A stretch of 64,000 bases of DNA from contig CAVWBK010000002.1 in assembly GCA_963753245.1 (NCBI GenBank), forward strand, positions 620,001 to 684,000, in the 5' to 3' direction. Source of the DNA: VRUE01 sp963753245 (GTDB lineage Bacteria; Actinomycetota; Thermoleophilia; Solirubrobacterales; 70-9). How positions within the stretch are numbered: position 1 is the stretch's first letter; every line of letters starts with the position of its first letter. This document shows, piece after piece, positions 1 through 8,803 of the stretch. The notes beneath the pieces were generated by a model. The model saw nothing but the letters and a program-made list of their open reading frames with translations. It searched no databases and had not been told where the DNA came from. The translations under genes were made by a program, and so were the position numbers.

Positions 1-12
1 AACATATGTTCG
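1..12. promoter_or_regulatory. Probable LexA/SOS box cut by the window edge
   Basis: The first twelve bases read AACATATGTTCG, which is the LexA-type palindrome CGAACATATGTTCG lacking its first two bases because the window starts here. The same palindrome with the same ATAT centre is complete at 60259-60272. The box probably belongs to a gene to the left, read on the minus strand, but it also lies 40 bases before tRNA-Arg. Whether the two missing bases are CG cannot be seen. Confidence 0.5.
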
Positions 13-51
13 ATAACCCGGAGCTCCGCTGACGGACTAAGCTGGCCCTCT

Positions 52-125
52 GCGCCCGTAGCTCAGCTGGATAGAGCGTTCGCCTCCGGAGCGAAAGGCC
101 ACAGGTTCGAATCCTGTCGGGCGCG
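52..125 (+). tRNA. tRNA-Arg (anticodon CCG)
   Basis: Full cloverleaf. The acceptor stem GCGCCCG pairs with CGGGCGC, the anticodon stem TTCGC/GCGAA encloses the loop CTCCGGA with anticodon CCG reading CGG codons, and the T-loop is GTTCGAATC. The discriminator base is G125 and no CCA is encoded. Confidence 0.96.
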
Positions 126-132
126 TGCTTTG

Positions 133-870
133 CTAATGGGAGTGCTCGTAGCCCCCCTGCACCGTCTTCCATGAGTGCCAGGTGATGCGCATGATCAGCG
201 CGCTGATGCCCAGGCCGATCAGCGGGTCGGCCACCTGCACTCCCAAGCCGACCGTGATCGCGGAAGCAACGACGGCGAGGCTGACGTAGGCATCGGCCTT
301 TGCGTGGTTGCCGTCGGCGATCAGCGCCGCGCTATCGAGTCTGCCCCCAGCACCAAGCCGGATTAGAGCGGCAACCCAGTTCCCGATGAAACCCAGCAGG
401 CCAGCGAGGACCAGGGCCCCGAGATGGCTGACATGGGCGGGGTGCAGGAGACGATCGATCGCCTCATAACCGGCGACCAGGGCGGATACGAAGATCGCGG
501 CGATCACGCAGTACCCGGCATAACGCTCGGCCCGTTCAGAGCCCATCAGGAAGGCCACGCCGAGAGGTATCGCCGTGGCGGCGTCGCCAAAGTTATGGAT
601 CAGGTCGGCGAGCAGAGCGATGCTGCCGGTGAGCAGAAAGATCGCCAGCTGCGCGAGGGCGGTCAGACCGAGCACCAGTAAAGAAAGCAGCACCGCCCGA
701 ATCCCCGCCCGCGAGCGTTTGATCGAGGGGTCGATAAGACCATGGCTGTGGCCGTGCTCAGTCAGCCGGCGATTCCCGTGCCGCGGTCGAAGCGGCGGCG
801 GCGGCGTGGACCGCTCCGACCAGCGCCGCGCGCAACAGAGCCCGCAGCTGGGCTCGCTCGAGGCCGCCAC
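133..870 (-). CDS. Cation diffusion facilitator family transporter without C-terminal domain
   Basis: This is a multi-pass membrane transporter of the CDF family, which exports Zn, Co, Fe or Mn by proton antiport. The metal-site motifs are present: HNFGD in the second helix region and HAKAD in the fifth. The protein stops right after the sixth helix at GGYEHSH, so the usual cytoplasmic dimerisation domain of about 90 residues is missing. The TetR gene lies directly upstream and the two form an operon. The longest canonical start (GTG 870) overlaps TetR by 113 bases, and its first 35 residues look unnatural. The family-like part begins at TEHGHSHG, so a CTG at 765, overlapping the TetR stop, may be the true start. 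The metal is unknown. Confidence 0.85.
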   Translation of the reverse strand: MAASSEPSCGLCCARRWSERSTPPPPLRPRHGNRRLTEHGHSHGLIDPSIKRSRAGIRAVLLSLLVLGLTALAQLAIFLLTGSIALLADLIHNFGDAATAIPLGVAFLMGSERAERYAGYCVIAAIFVSALVAGYEAIDRLLHPAHVSHLGALVLAGLLGFIGNWVAALIRLGAGGRLDSAALIADGNHAKADAYVSLAVVASAITVGLGVQVADPLIGLGISALIMRITWHSWKTVQGGYEHSH

Positions 871-1372
871 CCTCCAGCTGGCGCAAAGTCGCCCCCTCGA
901 CGAAAAAGGTCCAGCCCTGAACCGCCGCTTCCAGCGCCACCGTGCGCTCGGTGCTGGCCGGCGCCTCCTTCCAGGCCCCGAGCGCGCTCAGCATGGTCTC
1001 CAACTGCTCTGCCCGCGCCGCATCGAGCGCCCGTGCGATGTCGGGATCCCCACCCCCACCGCGGCGAAAGATCGCCGTATAGGCGCCGGCGTGTTCCTCG
1101 ACGTAGTCGAGGAAGGAATCGAGGCCACGGTCGAGTTGCTCGGCCGGCTCAAGCGCCGGGTCGGGCCGCAGGCGCTCGGCCAACTGGGCCTGACCCCGGG
1201 CGAGCGCCGCGAGGATGAAGTCCTTCTTGGTCGGGAAGTAGTGATAGAGCAACCCCTTGGAGACGCCCGCGGCCTCGGCGATCTCCTCAATCGAAACAGC
1301 CTCGTGGCCGCGGCGGCCGAGCAGCTCGACGCCCGCAGCAAGCAGCTGCTCGCGACGCTGATCGGTGCTCAT
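758..1372 (-). CDS. TetR family transcriptional regulator
   Basis: A 204-residue one-component repressor. The N-terminal helix-turn-helix is typical (RREQLLAAGVELLGRRG, IEEIAEAAGVSKGLLYHYF), followed by a variable ligand-binding domain. The ATG at 1372 is chosen because it starts 6 residues before the TetR domain; upstream in-frame codons run into the operator region. The gene heads an operon with the CDF transporter. It is divergent from a secreted protein at 1476, and a perfect inverted repeat lies in the 103-base gap. Autoregulation and control of both directions are inferred from this layout. The ligand is unknown and could be a metal or a hydrophobic compound. Confidence 0.92.
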   Translation of the reverse strand: MSTDQRREQLLAAGVELLGRRGHEAVSIEEIAEAAGVSKGLLYHYFPTKKDFILAALARGQAQLAERLRPDPALEPAEQLDRGLDSFLDYVEEHAGAYTAIFRRGGGGDPDIARALDAARAEQLETMLSALGAWKEAPASTERTVALEAAVQGWTFFVEGATLRQLEGGGLERAQLRALLRAALVGAVHAAAAASTAARESPAD

Positions 1373-1411
1373 CCGTGTCGGCGTGACCGTATCCACCGAC
1401 CCACCGTAGAT

Positions 1412-1435
1412 GCTGTTGAACGCGAGTTCAACAGC
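1412..1435. promoter_or_regulatory. Perfect inverted repeat, probable TetR operator
   Basis: Ten-base arms GCTGTTGAAC and GTTCAACAGC flank GCGA. The site is 40 bases upstream of the TetR start and 41 bases upstream of the divergent secreted-protein gene, the classic place for a TetR operator. The core GAAC-N4-GTTC resembles a LexA site, but the flanking T/A bases do not fit the actinobacterial LexA consensus. Confidence 0.72.
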
Positions 1436-1455
1436 TGATATCACTTCCAAACCTA

Positions 1456-1471
1456 TTGAACGCTTGGTCAA
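1456..1471. promoter_or_regulatory. Second, imperfect TetR-like operator half-copy
   Basis: TTGAAC-gctt-GGTCAA matches the core of the repeat at 1412-1435 with one mismatch. The two centres are 40 bases apart, close to four helical turns, which would let two dimers bind the same face of the DNA. The site ends 4 bases before the secreted-protein start, so binding there would also block initiation. Confidence 0.5.
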
Positions 1472-1475
1472 CACG

Positions 1476-2243
1476 ATGAGGAAGCGACGGCTCGCGGCGA
1501 CCGTCACCCTCGTCCTTGCGTTGCTCCTCCTCACCGGCGCCGCCGAAGCGCGGATGATCAGGGTCGGTGACATCGTCCTCACCGCCGAAGGCGGCTTTTC
1601 ACCCACTCGCTTGCCGAAGTACGAAAATGCGCCGATCTCGCTGCACGGCGGGGGGAAGGTTTCGACCGTCTCGGGTGCCTATCCGCCGGTCCTCGAAGAC
1701 ATCAACATCGAATTCGACCGCCACGGTGCTGTTGACACGACCGGTCTGCCGGTGTGCACGCAGGCGAAACTCGACTCGACCACGGTCGTGGGAGGACGAA
1801 ACATCTGCCCCGGGGCGATAGTCGGCAAGGGTCACGGCCACGCGATCGTCGTTTTCCCCGAAAACGGGCCGATCAACGTCAACTCGCCGATCACCCTTTT
1901 CAACGGCCCTAAGAAGCACGGTGACCCGACCGTCCTCGCCCACGCCTACACGACCTACCCGGCGCCAACGACCTTCGTCGTGCCAATCGTGATCGAAACG
2001 ATCCACAAGGGCGTCTACGGCTACCGCACCCAAGCGCGAATCCCGCCGATCGCAGCCGGTGCCGGAATCCCAATTTCGGGGCAGCTGACGATCGACAAAC
2101 AATGGACCTACCAGGGCAAGCGACATACCTTTCTCGCCGCTCGTTGTGAAACCGGCCATCTGCAGGCCAGGGTCGAAGCCACCTTCAAGGACGGCACCTT
2201 CCTCAGCGGCGTATTCATCAAGCCCTGTCAGGTGCGCAGGTGA
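1476..2243 (+). CDS. Secreted protein of unknown function, paralogue of 34696-35475
   Basis: 255 residues. The N-terminus is a Sec-type signal (MRKRR, then a leucine/alanine core, cut near GAAEA). The mature part is rich in beta-strand residues and has paired cysteines. I do not recognise the family. The gene at 34696 encodes a protein of the same size with matching landmarks in the same order: P-x-RLP near the start, GLP-x-C, FVVP, ARIP, a Y-x-GK motif and SARC/AARC before the C-terminus. The ATG at 1476 is chosen because it begins the signal peptide; the longer reading would lie in the operator. It is divergent from the TetR-CDF operon and probably shares its control. Confidence 0.8.
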   Translation: MRKRRLAATVTLVLALLLLTGAAEARMIRVGDIVLTAEGGFSPTRLPKYENAPISLHGGGKVSTVSGAYPPVLEDINIEFDRHGAVDTTGLPVCTQAKLDSTTVVGGRNICPGAIVGKGHGHAIVVFPENGPINVNSPITLFNGPKKHGDPTVLAHAYTTYPAPTTFVVPIVIETIHKGVYGYRTQARIPPIAAGAGIPISGQLTIDKQWTYQGKRHTFLAARCETGHLQARVEATFKDGTFLSGVFIKPCQVRR

Positions 2244-2620
2244 GTGGCGCCGAGGAGACGCTCAACGCCTTCATCATCGCGCTCAGCCGCGGCGAGCTTG
2301 CCGCGGCGACGGCCTGCTTCACCCGCGAGGGTTCGATGGTCACCCCAGATGGAACCGCTGTCCACGGCCGCTCGGATATCGGCGCGATCCTCGCCCAGTT
2401 GATCGCCACCCGTACCGAGGTCCAAATCGAGCAGCTGGCGATGCGAGCGGCAGGTGACGTCGCGCTCGCAACGGGACGCCTGACTCTGCGCTCCGATGGC
2501 CCGGAGGGCAGCCGCGTCGAGCAGTCCTGCGAGCCCACCGTCGCGCTTCGCATGGTCGAGAACCGCTGGAAGATCGCGATCCTCGCTCCATGGTCCTCTC
2601 GCATTCCGTCCCTGGCCTGA
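2240..2620 (+). CDS. NTF2-like (SnoaL-type) small protein
   Basis: 126 residues with the SnoaL/DUF4440-like cone fold pattern: an N-terminal helix ETLNAFIIALSRGELAAATACF, then the typical segment T-x-DGTAVHGRSDIGAIL, then four beta strands ending in RWKIAILAPWSS. Members bind or isomerise small ligands, or serve as accessory domains, so no reaction can be assigned. The GTG start overlaps the stop of the secreted-protein gene by four bases (GTGA), which indicates translational coupling. Confidence 0.82.
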   Translation: MSGAEETLNAFIIALSRGELAAATACFTREGSMVTPDGTAVHGRSDIGAILAQLIATRTEVQIEQLAMRAAGDVALATGRLTLRSDGPEGSRVEQSCEPTVALRMVENRWKIAILAPWSSRIPSLA

Positions 2621-2689
2621 GTCCATGCCAAGTCAGTTCGGGCGCGGTGCATCCAACGAGCACGGATCGGATTCAGCGCGGTCGATACT

Positions 2690-3460
2690 GTGCCCGCCGT
2701 GGCGAGCGAAGAGAACGACACCGCGGCGAAGGGCAACGGCGACAAGATCCCGCGCGGCGCGCTGGCGGTGGTCGTGGTCGGACTGGTGGCGACGGTCGCC
2801 GCCGCGCTGCTCGCCAACGAAAATCTGAGTGGCTCGGCCGCCGCGCTCGAATGGGTGCAGACAAAGAAGCTGCCCGACTCCAGTCCGACAGCCGTCCCCG
2901 GCGGCGCGGGCAAGATGCAGCTGACCAACGCGAACATCCACGCGACCGGCACCAACGTCAGCGGCTACTCGCTGTTCAGCAGCGGCGCGACCCTCCGGAT
3001 CGACGCCGGCTCGCCGGTCGGCGGTGCCCGCATACTCTGCGCGATGCAGGCGCCGGGGGGCAGCGAAGTCGGCCAAACGCCGGGCTCGCGCGCCTCCTAT
3101 CCCCGCTCCAGTGAAGAGCTGACCCTGCAAGAAGTGCCTGAATCGGGGGTCCAGGTCGAGTTCAGCTCCCACGGAACCGGCCTGGCAGAAGTGGAGCTCG
3201 AAGATCTGCCCAGCCAGTTCGCGACCGAGCGGGGAATCAAGCTCGAATGGCCGACCTTCAAGATCGGAGCCGAGCACTGGAAGTGGTACCTGCCTCCGGG
3301 CCCACCGAAGTCGCCGCTTGCACTGCCCTTCATCACGATCTGGCGAGCGACCAAGATTCCCGCGGTCACCATCTCCTGCACTCTGACCACCAGTGCGGGC
3401 ACGGCCACCGTGCACACCGCGGGTGCCCTGAAGGCGATCTCCGAACCGATCGCCGAATAG
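2690..3460 (+). CDS. Membrane-anchored hypothetical protein
   Basis: 256 residues. A short charged cytoplasmic N-terminus is followed by one membrane helix (about residues 23-42, ALAVVVVGLVATVAAALLA) and a large extracytoplasmic domain with two widely spaced cysteines (ILCAMQ and ISCTLT) that could form a disulfide. There is no lipobox and no enzyme motif. The GTG at 2690 is the only start before the membrane helix. It follows the NTF2-like gene by 69 bases and converges on the HMCES gene at 3470. I do not recognise the family. Confidence 0.7.
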   Translation: MPAVASEENDTAAKGNGDKIPRGALAVVVVGLVATVAAALLANENLSGSAAALEWVQTKKLPDSSPTAVPGGAGKMQLTNANIHATGTNVSGYSLFSSGATLRIDAGSPVGGARILCAMQAPGGSEVGQTPGSRASYPRSSEELTLQEVPESGVQVEFSSHGTGLAEVELEDLPSQFATERGIKLEWPTFKIGAEHWKWYLPPGPPKSPLALPFITIWRATKIPAVTISCTLTTSAGTATVHTAGALKAISEPIAE

Positions 3461-3469
3461 GCGCCACAT

Positions 3470-4267
3470 CTAGGGCGCGACCAAGAGCTCCGGACCTTCT
3501 TCGCTGCCTTTGCCGACCTTGTTGAGCTTCGGATTGGCCGGGGCCCCGCTCATCCTCGCCGCGCTCAGCGTTGTGCACATCGCCACCGCGTCCTCGAGCT
3601 CGAGCTCGGGCCGCAACCAGGCCGCCTCGGCCTCGGCGCCCGGCAGGATCACCGGCATCCGGTCGTGCACCTTGGCGACCACATCGTTGGGCGTCGTGGT
3701 GATGATCGTGCAGCTGTAGAGCCAACCCTCCTCGGCGCCGCGCTCCTCTTCGCCCTCCCACTCCTTGCGGGTACAGATCCCGGCAAAGGCGAACGGCTCG
3801 CCCCCATCGACGGTGAAACGCCAAGGCTGGCGCGGCTGCTTGGGATCCTCAGCGACCATCCACTCATAGAATCCGTCGGCGACGATCAGGCAGCGGTGGC
3901 GAAACTTGCCAACCAGTGGTCCGTAGGCGCGACTCGAGCTGAGGTTCTCGGCTTTGGCGTTGATCATCCTGTAGCCAACCTTGAGGTCCTTCGCCCAGCG
4001 CGGGATAAGCCCCCAGCGCATCAGCCGCGCCTCGCGCTCGCCGTGGCTCGCCTCCTCGGGGTCGGGCGATGCACGCACGGTGAGAATCTCCTGGGTCGGA
4101 GCGACGTTGAAACGACCGAGTCCTCCCGCCAGCTTCTCGGCGCGCTCACGCGAAGGAGGCGGCGCCTCTCCGGCGGCGTTGCGCTCGAGTGCCTTCTCCA
4201 GCTCGACCTGGAAGCGATCGGCGACCTTCTTGGTGTCCTTGGCGGTAACCGTGAAACGCCCACACAT
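3470..4267 (-). CDS. yedK: HMCES/YedK family abasic-site DNA-protein crosslink protein
   Basis: 265 residues, the usual length of the SRAP family. The protein begins MCGRF, so Cys2 becomes the catalytic N-terminal residue that crosslinks to abasic sites in single-stranded DNA. Further family motifs are NAKAENL, RCLIVADGFYEW and FAGIC. The ATG at 4267 is fixed by the need for Cys2. It is the last gene of the riboswitch-led operon, two bases after the stop of the dehydratase gene. No LexA box is seen directly upstream, so SOS control, if any, would have to come from elsewhere. Confidence 0.95.
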   Translation of the reverse strand: MCGRFTVTAKDTKKVADRFQVELEKALERNAAGEAPPPSRERAEKLAGGLGRFNVAPTQEILTVRASPDPEEASHGEREARLMRWGLIPRWAKDLKVGYRMINAKAENLSSSRAYGPLVGKFRHRCLIVADGFYEWMVAEDPKQPRQPWRFTVDGGEPFAFAGICTRKEWEGEEERGAEEGWLYSCTIITTTPNDVVAKVHDRMPVILPGAEAEAAWLRPELELEDAVAMCTTLSAARMSGAPANPKLNKVGKGSEEGPELLVAP

Positions 4268-4269
4268 CG

Positions 4270-5235
4270 CTAAGTCCAAGCCTCCCGATTGTCGCGGTAC
4301 CACTCCAGAGTACGGCGCAGACCTTCGCGGAGCTCGACCTCGGGGCGCCAACCAGTCGTCTTGGCGAGCTTTGAGAAGTCGACGAACTGGCGGTCGATCT
4401 CGGCGGGCGGAGCGCCCGTTCCGAGGTACTCGGGCTCTACCGTGCGGCCGCTGACCGCGGCAATCGTCCCCAGCACCTCGGTGACCGAATGCGGCCGCCC
4501 TCCACCGGCGTTGAAGGCCTCACCCGCCGCGGGCCCGCCGGCTCCGACCTCGTGCTCGACCGCGAGGTAGGCCGCCACCGCATCGTCAATGAAGAGGAAG
4601 TCGCGCTCGGGGCTGCCGTCGGAGCGAATCCCGGGCCGCCGCCCGTCGAGCACGGCGACGATCGCCTCCGGGACCAGGCGCGAGAAGTTCAGGTCACCGC
4701 CGCCGTAGACATTGGCGCAGCGGGTGACCGCGACGGGCAAGCCGAATGCCGGCCAGTAACTGAGCGCGATCGCATCCGCCGCCGCCTTGCTGGCCTCATA
4801 GGGCGAGGCTGGACGCAGCTGCATCTCCTCCCGATAGGGCAACTCATCGCGCGGCCCGTAGGCCTTATCGGAGGACGCAACTACCACCGCGGGAACCTCG
4901 GCCCGGCGGCAGGCCTCAAGCAGGATCCAGGTGCCTCCCACGTTGGCCTCAAAGGTCGCTGCAGGGCGCTCCATCGCCGGACCGACGAGGGTCTGAGCGG
5001 CGAGATGGAAGACAACGTCGAACTGGCCGGCGCCGAGGGTCGCGGTGACGGCACGGGCATCGCCCAGATCGGCACCGACCAACTCCACCTCGGACTCGAT
5101 TTCCTGCAGTGCCAGGCCTGAGACCCGCGGTGAACCGACGTCGAGAACGGTGACCGCATCGCCACGCCCCAGCAGTGCCCGCGCAAGGTGGGAGGCAATG
5201 AAACCGTGGCCGCCGGTGACCAGGGCGCGCTTCAT
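4270..5235 (-). CDS. NAD-dependent sugar epimerase/dehydratase, CDP-glucose 4,6-dehydratase-like
   Basis: 321-residue extended short-chain dehydrogenase. The NAD-binding TGGHGFIASHL motif is at residues 7-17, the catalytic Y-x3-K is SPYEASK, and SSDKAYG replaces the common SSS loop. SSDKAYG and NVYGGGD-x-NFSRLVPE are characteristic of RfbG-type CDP-glucose 4,6-dehydratases. The upstream neighbour is an RfbF-type cytidylyltransferase with an ATGA overlap. Together they would turn glucose-1-phosphate into CDP-4-keto-6-deoxyglucose, a precursor of 3,6-dideoxy or branched sugars. No later enzymes of that route are next to it. A different nucleotide-sugar substrate is possible. Confidence 0.82.
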   Translation of the reverse strand: MKRALVTGGHGFIASHLARALLGRGDAVTVLDVGSPRVSGLALQEIESEVELVGADLGDARAVTATLGAGQFDVVFHLAAQTLVGPAMERPAATFEANVGGTWILLEACRRAEVPAVVVASSDKAYGPRDELPYREEMQLRPASPYEASKAAADAIALSYWPAFGLPVAVTRCANVYGGGDLNFSRLVPEAIVAVLDGRRPGIRSDGSPERDFLFIDDAVAAYLAVEHEVGAGGPAAGEAFNAGGGRPHSVTEVLGTIAAVSGRTVEPEYLGTGAPPAEIDRQFVDFSKLAKTTGWRPEVELREGLRRTLEWYRDNREAWT

Positions 5236-5972
5236 CGCACCTCCACCTCGGTTTCGTCCCAAACCCGCCAGGGCGCCTCCCCGCGAGCCCAGAGATCGTT
5301 GAGCACAACCGCATCCTTGTAGGTATCCATGCAATCCCAAAACCCATCGTGCCGGTGCGCGTGCAGCAGGCCCTCGGCGGCGAGCCGTTTCAGCGGCTCG
5401 CGCTCGAGCACGCTGTCCTCCTCCATGTAGGCAATCGCCGCCGGCTCGAAGCAGAAGAAACCGCCGTTGATCCAGTGCTCGCTACGTGGCTTCTCAGTGA
5501 AGCCCGAGATCCTGCCCTCCTCATCGACATCGGCCACTCCCCACTGCAGATGAGGGCGAACGACGGTCATCGTTGCCGGGTCTCCGTGCTGGGCGTGAAA
5601 GCTGAGCAGCGCCGCGAGGTCGACGTCGGCGACCCCGTCAGCATAGGTCGCGCAGAAACGCTCGCCCCCAAGCCACTGCCCAGCTAGCCTTGCGATCCGC
5701 CCGCCGGTCGGGGTCTCCGCGCCGGTGTCCACGCACTCAACCGCGACCCCATCGGGCCAGCCCTCGGCCGCGACGAACTCAGCGACCATCTCGCCCAGAT
5801 AACCGGTGGCGAGCACGAATCGCTCAAAGCCCTGGGCCGCGTAGATTCGGATCACGTGCCAGAGGATCGGCCGGCCGCCGATCTCGACCAAGGCCTTTGG
5901 TACCGACTCGGTCCGCTCGCGCAGGCGGGTGCCGCGGCCCCCGCAGAGGATGACGACCGGCGGTTTCAGCAA
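5232..5972 (-). CDS. rfbF: Glucose-1-phosphate cytidylyltransferase-like nucleotidyltransferase
   Basis: 246 residues, near the usual length of RfbF. The signature LCGGRGTRLRERTESVPKAL binds CTP and magnesium, and IGGRPILWHVIRIYAAQG is typical for this group rather than for glucose-1-phosphate thymidylyltransferases. NGGFFCFEP and FWDCMDTYKD fit RfbF as well. The TTG start at 5972 overlaps the sulfur-carrier stop by seven bases, so translation is coupled. This gene pairs with the dehydratase at 4270. Why a CDP-sugar pair sits in a SAM-controlled operon is not clear. Confidence 0.9.
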   Translation of the reverse strand: MLKPPVVILCGGRGTRLRERTESVPKALVEIGGRPILWHVIRIYAAQGFERFVLATGYLGEMVAEFVAAEGWPDGVAVECVDTGAETPTGGRIARLAGQWLGGERFCATYADGVADVDLAALLSFHAQHGDPATMTVVRPHLQWGVADVDEEGRISGFTEKPRSEHWINGGFFCFEPAAIAYMEEDSVLEREPLKRLAAEGLLHAHRHDGFWDCMDTYKDAVVLNDLWARGEAPWRVWDETEVEVR

Positions 5973-6237
5973 CCGCCAGCTACGGCCGGAAGGATGGTGA
6001 CCTCGTCGCCCTCGTTGATCGCCGTCTCAAGGCCCTGCTGAAAGCGGATGTCCTCGCCACTCACATAGACGTTGACGAAGCGGCGCAGACCGCCGTCCTG
6101 GGTTATCCGCTCGCGCAGTTCAGCGTGCGCCTCAAAGACAGCGTCGAGCACCTCGCCCACGGTCGAGCCGCTCACCTCGAGCTCACCTTCGCCAGCGGTC
6201 GCGGCGCGTAGCTGGGTTGGGATCTTCACCGTCACAC

Positions 6238-6241
<4 letters not shown>
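5966..6241 (-). CDS. CysO-like MoaD/ThiS family sulfur carrier protein with GGC tail
   Basis: 91 residues with the ubiquitin-like MoaD/ThiS fold. It resembles mycobacterial CysO along its whole length (VTV-x-IPT-x-LR near the start, RFVN-x-YV, DxRF, TILPAVAGG at the end). CysO carries sulfide as a C-terminal thiocarboxylate on its GG tail. Here one more codon, Cys, follows GG, so the primary product ends GGC and would need trimming before activation, or it mimics the CysO-cysteine adduct. The ATG overlaps the threonine synthase-like stop (ATGA), so the two are co-translated. The carrier partner and the peptidase are not in the window. Confidence 0.93.
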
Positions 6242-7473
<1,232 letters not shown>

Positions 7474-7500
7474 CCGATCTTCTTTCCTGTTGCCTTCAAC

Positions 7501-7535
7501 AAAAAAACCTCCGCCCTAACCTGTGGGGCAGAGGT
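7501..7535 (-). terminator. Rho-independent terminator of the SAM riboswitch
   Basis: The stem ACCTCTGCCC pairs with GGGCGGAGGT (one G-U pair) around an eight- or nine-base loop and is followed by seven T residues. The 5' side overlaps the antiterminator strand CCCCACA, which makes the two structures exclusive. It lies 28 bases before the thrC start codon. Confidence 0.93.
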
Positions 7536-7670
7536 CCGATCGGACGTTTCCCCACATCTTCCAGGTCCCAACCGCGACCTGCTGGACTTGGCACCTCTCC
7601 TCGGATCGCAGGTCCGAGGTGGTTGCCGGGGCTTCACTGGGCCAGTCCCTCCACCCCTCTAGATGTGGCG
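7501..7670 (-). promoter_or_regulatory. SAM-I (S-box) riboswitch
   Basis: The minus strand carries the S-box core in order: helix P1 5' arm CCACATCT (7668-7661), AGAGGGGTGGAGGGACTGGC, CCCCGGCAACC, GGTGCCAAGTCC, then the P1 3' arm AGATGTGG (7559-7552). TGTGGGG (7556-7550) can pair either in P1 or with CCCCACA (7528-7522). The second pairing is the antiterminator and would destroy the terminator stem that follows. SAM binding should therefore switch the thrC operon off by transcription termination. The divergent corA gene starts 114 bases away. Confidence 0.95.
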
Positions 7671-7783
7671 CTTATGTGGGAGCAATCCTACCAGGGGACA
7701 TTTCGTTCAGTTGCAGACGGCGCTGGCGGCTAACCTTGCAGCTATGCCCGAGGTGAGCGAGACAACCACGCTAGGTCCAGCCG

Positions 7784-8791
7784 ATGCCGAACCTTCCGAA
7801 ACCAAGGCTGCGACGGGCTACCCGGCGCGGCGAGCACCTCGGCGCGACGCCGCAGGCTGAGCCCCAGACTCCAAACGTCGAGCAGATCGACTCCTCCGGC
7901 CTGCGCTGGGTCAACATCGAGCGCCCCGGCTCACTGGAGGGTGCCTGGCTCGAGGAGCACTTCGACTTCCATGCCCTCGACCTCGAGGACGTCCTCTCCC
8001 GCAACCAGCGGCCGAAGATCGATGTCTATGACGAGTACCTGTTCATCGTCTTGCACTTTCCGATCTTTGACTCAGCGGCAGGACGGCTTGGCACCGGCGA
8101 GCTCGATCTCTTTGTCGGCCCCGGCTTTCTGGTCACGATTCCCAATCAGCCGCTGCAGCCGGTTGAGTATCTATTCGAGCGCTGCCGTGCAAAGCAGGAG
8201 ATACGCGAGGAGCTTTTCTCCCGCGGCTCGGGCTACCTCCTCTACCGCCTCGTCGACGACAGCTTCGACTACTGCTTCCCAATGCTGCGCAAGATCGGCA
8301 ACAAGCTCGATGCGCTCGAGGACGTGATCTTCGAGGGCGGCTCGGAGGATGTCGTGCGTGACATCTCCAACGTCAAACAGGAGATCATCAACTTCCGCAA
8401 GGTGATCCGCCCTCAGCGCCCGGTGCTGCGCGACCTCGAGCGGGTCAAGCAGCGCTATCTGGCTACCGACCTCGACCTCGAGATCTACTTCGACGACATC
8501 GTCGACGCACACGAGCGGATCTGGGACATGCTCGAAAACTACAAGGAGGTGGTCGAGGCGCTGGCCGAGACCAACGAGTCGGTGATCTCACACCGCCTCA
8601 ACGACATCCTGCGCGTGCTGACCTCGATCAGCGTCATCGTGCTGCCGCTGACCCTGATCGCGAGCATCTGGGGGATGAACGTCAGGGTGCCGGGACAGGA
8701 CAACCTGACCGACTTCTACATCGTGATCGGCGCGATGCTGGTCATCCTGATCGCCATGGTCGCCTACTTCCGCAGGCGCGGCTGGTTGTAG
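7784..8791 (+). CDS. corA: CorA family magnesium/divalent cation transporter
   Basis: 335 residues. A large cytoplasmic N-terminal domain is followed by a long helix and two C-terminal membrane helices. The selectivity motif GMN is present in SIWGMNVRVPG at the end of the first helix, and the protein ends in a basic tail (YFRRRGWL), as in CorA. It would mediate Mg2+ (or Co2+/Ni2+) uptake as a pentamer. The ATG at 7784 gives a basic N-terminus of about 30 variable residues; a later start is possible. It is the first of four plus-strand genes (corA-HIT-manB-MBL). Confidence 0.95.
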   Translation: MPNLPKPRLRRATRRGEHLGATPQAEPQTPNVEQIDSSGLRWVNIERPGSLEGAWLEEHFDFHALDLEDVLSRNQRPKIDVYDEYLFIVLHFPIFDSAAGRLGTGELDLFVGPGFLVTIPNQPLQPVEYLFERCRAKQEIREELFSRGSGYLLYRLVDDSFDYCFPMLRKIGNKLDALEDVIFEGGSEDVVRDISNVKQEIINFRKVIRPQRPVLRDLERVKQRYLATDLDLEIYFDDIVDAHERIWDMLENYKEVVEALAETNESVISHRLNDILRVLTSISVIVLPLTLIASIWGMNVRVPGQDNLTDFYIVIGAMLVILIAMVAYFRRRGWL

Positions 8792-8803
8792 CCTGCGACT
8801 CCC

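Noticed and set aside
1412..1435. LexA box between the TetR gene and the secreted protein
   Set aside because: The core GAAC-N4-GTTC is present, but the outer bases are T and A rather than C and G. The symmetry extends to ten bases per arm, which fits a TetR dimer next to its own gene.
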